DNA from: Methanosphaera sp. rholeuAM130
GTDB lineage: Archaea > Methanobacteriota > Methanobacteria > Methanobacteriales > Methanobacteriaceae
Reading direction: 5' to 3'
Length of the DNA: 11,577 nucleotides
NCBI GenBank assembly: GCA_003266065.1
Contig: MUZY01000051.1
Coordinates: forward strand, 32,795 to 44,371
The notes under the pieces are model-generated. The model was not told the DNA's origin, made no database searches, and saw only the letters and a list, made by a program, of their open reading frames with translations. Shown one piece after another: positions 6,602-11,577 of the stretch; positions within the stretch are counted from its first letter, which is position 1; every line of letters begins with the position of its first letter. The position numbers were made by a program, and so were the translations under genes.

Positions 6602-6865
6602 ATGAAAGTAAAAATATGTCCCAGATGCGGTTCATCTGATATCAAGTGGATTATTCCACAAAACTGGTCAATGTGGTCATGCAACAACTGTTCATTTACA
6701 GGGCCGGTTGTTGAAGTAGACAAACAGACACAAGAGGAAATACAGGAATATTGGTCTAAAAATAAGAAGAAAATACTTGCAAAGACCAAAGAAAACACTG
6801 AAGAAGATGATTTGAGTGATGAAGAATTGGATGAAATGCTGGATAAACTGTTTGATGAAAAATAA
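6602..6865 (+). CDS. Small archaeal zinc-ribbon protein (87 aa)
   Basis: The N-terminal half is a C4 zinc ribbon with CPRC at 6-9 and CNNC at 27-30, joined by a segment with conserved-looking aromatics (WIIPQNWSMWS) and followed by FTGPVVEVD. This resembles small zinc-ribbon proteins common in methanogens, whose function is unknown to me. The C-terminal half is charged: a basic part (KNKKKILAKTK) and then a strongly acidic helix (EEDDLSDEELDEMLDKLFDEK region). It is probably cytoplasmic. The frame extends up to a TTG at 6578, but ATG 6602 is preferred because the zinc ribbon begins right after it and a TATA-like box lies 27 bases upstream. No Shine-Dalgarno sequence is present. A T8 terminator follows the stop codon, so it seems to be transcribed alone. 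Confidence 0.85.
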   Translation: MKVKICPRCGSSDIKWIIPQNWSMWSCNNCSFTGPVVEVDKQTQEEIQEYWSKNKKKILAKTKENTEEDDLSDEELDEMLDKLFDEK

Positions 6866-6868
6866 CCA

Positions 6869-6876
6869 TTTTTTTT
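6869..6876 (+). terminator. T8 terminator of the zinc-ribbon gene
   Basis: Eight T in a row start three bases after the stop codon of the 87-aa gene. This is a typical archaeal oligo-T terminator. Confidence 0.6.
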
Positions 6877-6907
6877 AATTACTCTCCAAAAACCCATTAT
6901 GTAAAAA

Positions 6908-6946
6908 TTAATGAAATACTCCTCATTAATCAAACATCTTTTTTTT
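6908..6946 (+). terminator. Hairpin followed by T8, second terminator
   Basis: TTAATGA (6908-6914) and TCATTAA (6923-6929) form a perfect 7-bp stem with an eight-base loop, followed nine bases later by T8 (6939-6946). It is likely a backup terminator shielding the large adhesin promoter from upstream transcription. The stem is AT-rich and weak, so the T tract may do most of the work. Confidence 0.4.
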
Positions 6947-7207
6947 AGTAAAATCATTTGCGTTGACTTCATTTGATTATCCTGTAAATAATCGATTTCA
7001 AAATAATTCAAATTTATTCAATACACCATTCATATCCCTAGATAATTCAATAAATTAATGTATTTTAATGAATTTTTTTAGAATATTGCTTTAAAATAGT
7101 CCTTTATGGAAAAATAAATATAAAATATAATAAATAGTAACAACAAAAATACATCCAATTATTAATCATTTCAATAGTGAATAAATGGAAAAACGGAAGT
7201 ACATATT

Positions 7208-10200
7208 ATGAATAATTACAGAAAGTATTGTTTTTTATTTGCAATATTTGCAATCGTATTGTTATATGCTACATGTATTGCATGTGCTGTGGACGATACT
7301 GCATGCACCGATGAAATAAAAAACATGCATTCAATTGAAAAGGAATATGAAAATGACATTAGCGACTTTAAAGTAGACGGTTACGTTGAGGATGACAAAG
7401 TCGTTTCATATGATAACGATAAAGAGGATAGAAATCAGAAAAGTCAGAGTCAATATCCCATCATCTACGTCAGCTCCAATGCCGGCGAGGACAATATCGG
7501 AAATACCATGGATAAACCTGCAACGATAACCAATGCCATCAATTATCTTGAAGATGGAGGAAGCATCTATCTAATCACTAATTCCACATCAGACACTTAC
7601 ACCTTAAATTCATCATTAGACTACAGTTACATGTCGTCATTCAATATCATCGGCGAAAGCGGAAAGAACATTACCATAAAATCAAGTAGCACAGAACTGT
7701 TACACATTTACCATAGCTCAATTAACATAACGAATATTAATTTCATGGATACTCATTCGACAAGCAGTGCATTGTATCTGTCTTATTCAAACGTGAAAAT
7801 CAATAATTGTACATTCATAAATAACTACCGGAATAATTACTCATCATGCATATATGCATCGTCATCAAACGTGACGATTACAAATACAAACTTCATAAAC
7901 AGCAGAGGAGTATACGGAAACATCTACACTACATCAAATAGCAACGTATCCATAACAAATTGTTTGTTCGAAAACAACACTGCAAAACTGGGTGGAGTAA
8001 TCTATTCCAAAAATTCATATTACAATATAAAAAAGAGCAGATTCAGATACAACAATGCCAGTTATGCGGGATGTATATATCTATATAACACGAAACTTGA
8101 ATCAACCAACAACATATATGAAACAAATAGGGCGGAGTATTACGGTGGAGCAATCGTAAGCCTGGACAATGAAACGCTAATCATCAAAACGTCTAACTTC
8201 ACAAACAACAATGCATCGACAGCGGGTGCAATATATTCAATGTATACTCCGCTAAACATTACCGACAGCATATTCGAATCAAACAATGCATATCAGGCCA
8301 GTGCCGTATTCTCATACAACAACACATTGAACATTCAAAAATCGGCACTTGTAACCAATAGTAGCAACACATCCATAGTTTCCACGCTAGCACCAAAAAG
8401 CTGCAACCTGGACAACAATTGGTGGGGAGCAAATGACCCCAATTTCAACCTGATTACACAAGGACGCATCCCAAATACGTGGATTGTGATGGGATTATAC
8501 GATGATTCAGATAATGCCGTAAAAGTTACATTGAATGAACTATCCGATGGATCTGCCATAAACACGTCAATCAAGAGATTGGTCAGGTTCAAGCTACGCC
8601 AAACAAATGCCACCATATCAACATTCAACATCATAAACAATGCCACGAAAAACTACACCTGTGACAAATCGGAACTGCTTGTAGTAATTGACAACGAGGT
8701 CATGGACTTATATTCAAAGATATCACCGGCAATATCAAGCAGTGACATCACAAGCAAAAGGAATTCAACCATAACTATTAAAATCAATGCAAACAAGGAT
8801 ATAAGTGGCAACATAACATTATACGTTAACAATAAGAAGATTACCACACTTAAGGCTCAACAAGTAATGAGCTATTCATACCAACTTCCAAGTACACTCA
8901 AGGAGGGAATATACGACATAGGTATAGTATATGGCGGAAATTCCAAGTACAATCAAAGCAATACAACATACAAGCTGACAATACAGTCATCGACTTATGA
9001 CAATTCAAACAACATAACACCGACACGAAAATATTCAAACAAAAACGTTACAATACCAAGTTACTACAATCTAGTTGACTTGAACCAGACAACCCCGGTC
9101 AAGGTACAGGGATCAAGTGGCAGCTGCATAACATTCGCTTCAATGGCAGCACTGGAATCCTCAATAAAGAAAGTTACGGGCATAGGCTATGACCTCTCGG
9201 AAAATAACCTGAAGAACATCTTTAAAAGATTTTCCGTAATAGGATATCCGAATCTTCTTCCGAACGATGGAGGCTATGACCTGGAACCAGTAGGATACTT
9301 CGCAAGCGGACTTGGCCCGGTACTTGAATCGGAGGATAACTATGATACGGAATCATTATTGTCTCCAATCTATTCATCCGATATCCAAGTGCAGAACATA
9401 TATTTCATACCGCACAGACAGAACTATACCGACAACAATCTGATAAAGGAAGCCATAATGAAGTATGGTGGAGTGTTTACGAGCATTAAGTCAAGCAGCA
9501 GCCTGAATATCTATTCGCAATCGACAACTGCAGATCATGTGGTGTGCATCGTAGGATGGAATGACACATACAGCAAAGAAAACTTCAATAACAATCCACC
9601 CGGCGATGGAGCATTCATAATAAAAAACAGTTGGGGAACAAGTGTCGGAGATCACGGATACCAGTACGTATCATACTATGACCATGTCATCGGAGACCTG
9701 TTATATACCGACAGCCATAATGACATTAACTTTGCAGTCGACTACAACAACGTATACAACTACTCGAAGATATACCAATACGACTCTGTAGTTTATGTAT
9801 ACCGGATAAGAGATAACAGCGGATCATATTCAATAAAAAATATTTATACGGTCAATGATAGCCAATGCTTAAGTGCCGTAGGCACATACTTTGTAAATAC
9901 TTCCAACTACACCATAAAAGTGTATATAAATAATAATCTGGTAGATAGCAAAACCGGCTCTGTTGATTATCCAGGCTATAGAACGATATATCTTGATAAT
10001 TTCCATAGGGTAAACGCTTTTGATGAGGTTGTTGTTACAATCGACATACAGCAGAACATGGATGATAATTACATATTCGTTCCGCTTCAGGACAGCGACT
10101 ATCCAGTATATTCGACGTTCAACAGATCATTTATAAGCTACGACAATAAAGATACATGGGAGGACTTGTATACAAATGCTAACGACTACTACACCGCACC

Positions 10201-11577
10201 GATAAAAGTCTACATGATGGATATTCCAAAGATAAACAGTAAAGTCAAGTACGCCGATAACATGCTCAACATATCTACTGAAGTATTGGATTTAAACGGC
10301 AGCACAAAGTTATACTATAAGATAAATGGTGACTACATATACACAAGCAACAATAAGCCCCAATACACCAGTGTAAATGCAGCGGGAAACGTGAGCATTG
10401 CAAACAGCACGCAAGGATTAAGCAATGGAAACTATACGCTTGAAACAATTATGGTCTATGATGGAATAAATATCACGCAATTGAATTACTTCACCATCAA
10501 CGACAAGAACATCACATTAAAGGTAAACGACATTACGGCAATAATCAATGAAACGAAAACAGTAACCATACAGGTCATATCCAATAATACGCAGGCAAAA
10601 ATAAATGAGGGAATCATAACTGCAAGATATTCGAACGATACCCTGATTGATAGTGCAAACGTATCGAACGGTCAGGCAAAAATAAACGTTACGAATGCAA
10701 AAAGCGGAAACTACACCATAACGATAACATACCACAACTCGACGAATTACGATGATACCTATAAAAAGATACAACTGACGGTAAACAGGATACCTACAAA
10801 ACTGACCGTTTCAACAAACAATACATACGTATTAAACACAAGTATCATTACAGGAAAGCTTGTGGATAAATATGACAATCCACTGGCCAATGCAAAGGTG
10901 ACCATCAGAATAAACAACAACACATACACCGTTAAAACGAATGCAACCGGTGATTACAAGTACAACTACAAGAATACTGTGGTTGCCAAAAACAACATTA
11001 CTGTAACATACAACGCAAGTGCAATATACAACCAATCCACCAAGACGACCAGCTACAACACATGGAAGCTAAGCACGACACTAACTGCATCAACTGCAAA
11101 TACCTACGTCTACAACGCGTCAACAATAAACGGAACGCTCAAAGACATCTACAACAGAACGTTATCCAATGCCAATATAACCATTACGATAAACAACAAT
11201 ACATACAATACGAAGACAAACTCTCAGGGATTTTACAGCTTCAAATACAACAATACTCTTGTTGCAAAAAATAACGTGACCGTTAGATATAATGCAACGG
11301 CAAACTACAATGCATGTACAAAATCGATTAGCTATACCACGTCAATTCTGCCAACAAGCATAAGCGTATCGAAGATTAGCGGTACAATCGGCGAGAAGAT
11401 AACCCTGAAGGCAAGCGTTAAAGACAAATTCGGTAATCCGGTTAAGGCGGGTTACGTAATATTCAAGATTAACTCAGTTACCGTAAAGGACAACGGTCAG
11501 ATTAACGGCAGCAATAACGCATTGAAGGTATATGTGGAAAATGGTGTGGCTTCAACCGACATAATAGCATATCTGAA
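7208..11577 (+). CDS. Adhesin-like surface protein with papain-family (C1) peptidase domain, 3' end outside window
   Basis: The frame runs open from ATG 7208 to the window edge (1456 codons, no stop). GGAAGT lies seven bases before the ATG. Residues 1-27 are a signal peptide (FLFAIFAIVLLYA core, cleavage near ACA-VDD). A parallel beta-helix with an NNWWG motif (403-407) fills about 85-410. A linker and an Ig-like domain (about 511-593) follow. At about 616-825 lies a C1 cysteine peptidase: QGSSGSC with Gln634 and Cys640, DHVVCIVGW with His777, and IIKNSWGT with Asn807, followed by GDHGYQYVSYYD. All four catalytic positions are kept, but the first Cys of papain's QGxCGSC is Ser. A region like the lectin-like domain that follows C1 peptidases in methanogens covers about 840-1000. 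Ig-like repeats then continue to the edge. It is probably exported and acts on the cell surface or on outside proteins; the substrate is unknown. Confidence 0.92.
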   Translation, partial: MNNYRKYCFLFAIFAIVLLYATCIACAVDDTACTDEIKNMHSIEKEYENDISDFKVDGYVEDDKVVSYDNDKEDRNQKSQSQYPIIYVSSNAGEDNIGNTMDKPATITNAINYLEDGGSIYLITNSTSDTYTLNSSLDYSYMSSFNIIGESGKNITIKSSSTELLHIYHSSINITNINFMDTHSTSSALYLSYSNVKINNCTFINNYRNNYSSCIYASSSNVTITNTNFINSRGVYGNIYTTSNSNVSITNCLFENNTAKLGGVIYSKNSYYNIKKSRFRYNNASYAGCIYLYNTKLESTNNIYETNRAEYYGGAIVSLDNETLIIKTSNFTNNNASTAGAIYSMYTPLNITDSIFESNNAYQASAVFSYNNTLNIQKSALVTNSSNTSIVSTLAPKSCNLDNNWWGANDPNFNLITQGRIPNTWIVMGLYDDSDNAVKVTLNELSDGSAINTSIKRLVRFKLRQTNATISTFNIINNATKNYTCDKSELLVVIDNEVMDLYSKISPAISSSDITSKRNSTITIKINANKDISGNITLYVNNKKITTLKAQQVMSYSYQLPSTLKEGIYDIGIVYGGNSKYNQSNTTYKLTIQSSTYDNSNNITPTRKYSNKNVTIPSYYNLVDLNQTTPVKVQGSSGSCITFASMAALESSIKKVTGIGYDLSENNLKNIFKRFSVIGYPNLLPNDGGYDLEPVGYFASGLGPVLESEDNYDTESLLSPIYSSDIQVQNIYFIPHRQNYTDNNLIKEAIMKYGGVFTSIKSSSSLNIYSQSTTADHVVCIVGWNDTYSKENFNNNPPGDGAFIIKNSWGTSVGDHGYQYVSYYDHVIGDLLYTDSHNDINFAVDYNNVYNYSKIYQYDSVVYVYRIRDNSGSYSIKNIYTVNDSQCLSAVGTYFVNTSNYTIKVYINNNLVDSKTGSVDYPGYRTIYLDNFHRVNAFDEVVVTIDIQQNMDDNYIFVPLQDSDYPVYSTFNRSFISYDNKDTWEDLYTNANDYYTAPIKVYMMDIPKINSKVKYADNMLNISTEVLDLNGSTKLYYKINGDYIYTSNNKPQYTSVNAAGNVSIANSTQGLSNGNYTLETIMVYDGINITQLNYFTINDKNITLKVNDITAIINETKTVTIQVISNNTQAKINEGIITARYSNDTLIDSANVSNGQAKINVTNAKSGNYTITITYHNSTNYDDTYKKIQLTVNRIPTKLTVSTNNTYVLNTSIITGKLVDKYDNPLANAKVTIRINNNTYTVKTNATGDYKYNYKNTVVAKNNITVTYNASAIYNQSTKTTSYNTWKLSTTLTASTANTYVYNASTINGTLKDIYNRTLSNANITITINNNTYNTKTNSQGFYSFKYNNTLVAKNNVTVRYNATANYNACTKSISYTTSILPTSISVSKISGTIGEKITLKASVKDKFGNPVKAGYVIFKINSVTVKDNGQINGSNNALKVYVENGVASTDIIAYL
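10796..11353 (+). repeat. Two tandem 279-bp (93-aa) Ig-like repeats inside the adhesin-protease gene
   Basis: Copy 1 (10796-11074, starting TKLTVS) and copy 2 (11075-11353, starting TTLTAS) line up over their full length. Both contain ANAKVTIRINNNTY or ANITITINNNTY, then VVAKNNITVTYNAS or LVAKNNVTVRYNAT. At the DNA level they are similar but clearly diverged. A third unit begins exactly in phase at 11354 (TSISVS) but changes into another Ig-like type (GYVIFKINS) that resembles the domains of the 780-aa adhesin on the other strand. Confidence 0.8.

Larger units (their letters stand above)
6866..7207. other. Intergenic region with terminators and an upstream region of the large adhesin
   Basis: This 342-base gap contains no convincing gene. 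Its left part carries two oligo-T terminators; its right part carries an AT-rich promoter-like stretch (about 7116-7137, AAATATAAAATATAATAAAT) and the Shine-Dalgarno sequence of the following adhesin-protease gene. The middle (about 6950-7110) shows nothing I can name. Confidence 0.5.

Noticed and set aside
6598..7011. Minus-strand open frame of 137 codons
   Set aside because: It overlaps the zinc-ribbon gene antisense; its Ser-rich translation is the mirror of the Glu/Asp-rich C-terminus, and it crosses two terminators.
8335..11274. Several short open frames in other frames within the large adhesin gene
   Set aside because: They are shadows; the main frame from 7208 reads without interruption and gives a recognisable domain order.

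Overview
The window looks like a low-GC methanogenic archaeon of the order Methanobacteriales, probably a gut-associated Methanobrevibacter or Methanosphaera relative. The order-level call rests on four things: very AT-rich DNA, TATAAATA-type archaeal promoters with oligo-T terminators, a tRNA-Glu of archaeal type without an encoded CCA, and two long Asn/Thr-rich adhesin-like surface proteins with the NNWWG motif. The genus is not settled by the sequence.

Left part (1-3340). A tRNA-Glu(CUC) gene lies on the minus strand. It is followed on the plus strand by a small acidic protein of unknown function, then a complete FMN riboswitch (RFN element) directly in front of ribB (3,4-dihydroxy-2-butanone 4-phosphate synthase, riboflavin/FMN synthesis). 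RibB is of the bacterial, E. coli-like type, and its leader carries a GCCCTG element that can pair with the aptamer core, as in gammaproteobacterial ribB leaders. The riboswitch and gene therefore look like one unit acquired from bacteria. Behind ribB come an unrecognised 130-aa protein and a 307-aa protein with a zinc ribbon and an HExxH metallopeptidase motif.

Middle part (3343-7207). A 780-aa secreted adhesin-like protein (beta-helix plus three Ig-like domains) is on the minus strand, converging on the metallopeptidase gene at a hairpin. It is followed by a 113-aa unknown protein (minus) and an 87-aa zinc-ribbon protein (plus). The latter two diverge from an AT-rich region containing a perfect 12-bp palindrome. 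Bases 6866-7207 hold no gene, only two oligo-T terminators and a promoter-like stretch.

Right part (7208-11577). One reading frame stays open to the window edge. It encodes at least 1456 residues: signal peptide, parallel beta-helix, Ig-like domain, a papain-family (C1) cysteine peptidase domain with all catalytic residues, a C1-associated lectin-like domain, and several Ig-like repeats, two of them tandem copies of 93 residues. This looks like a cell-surface or secreted adhesin-protease.

The two most noteworthy items are the archaeal FMN riboswitch-ribB cassette and the adhesin with a built-in cysteine protease. No mobile element, CRISPR array or integrase was seen.
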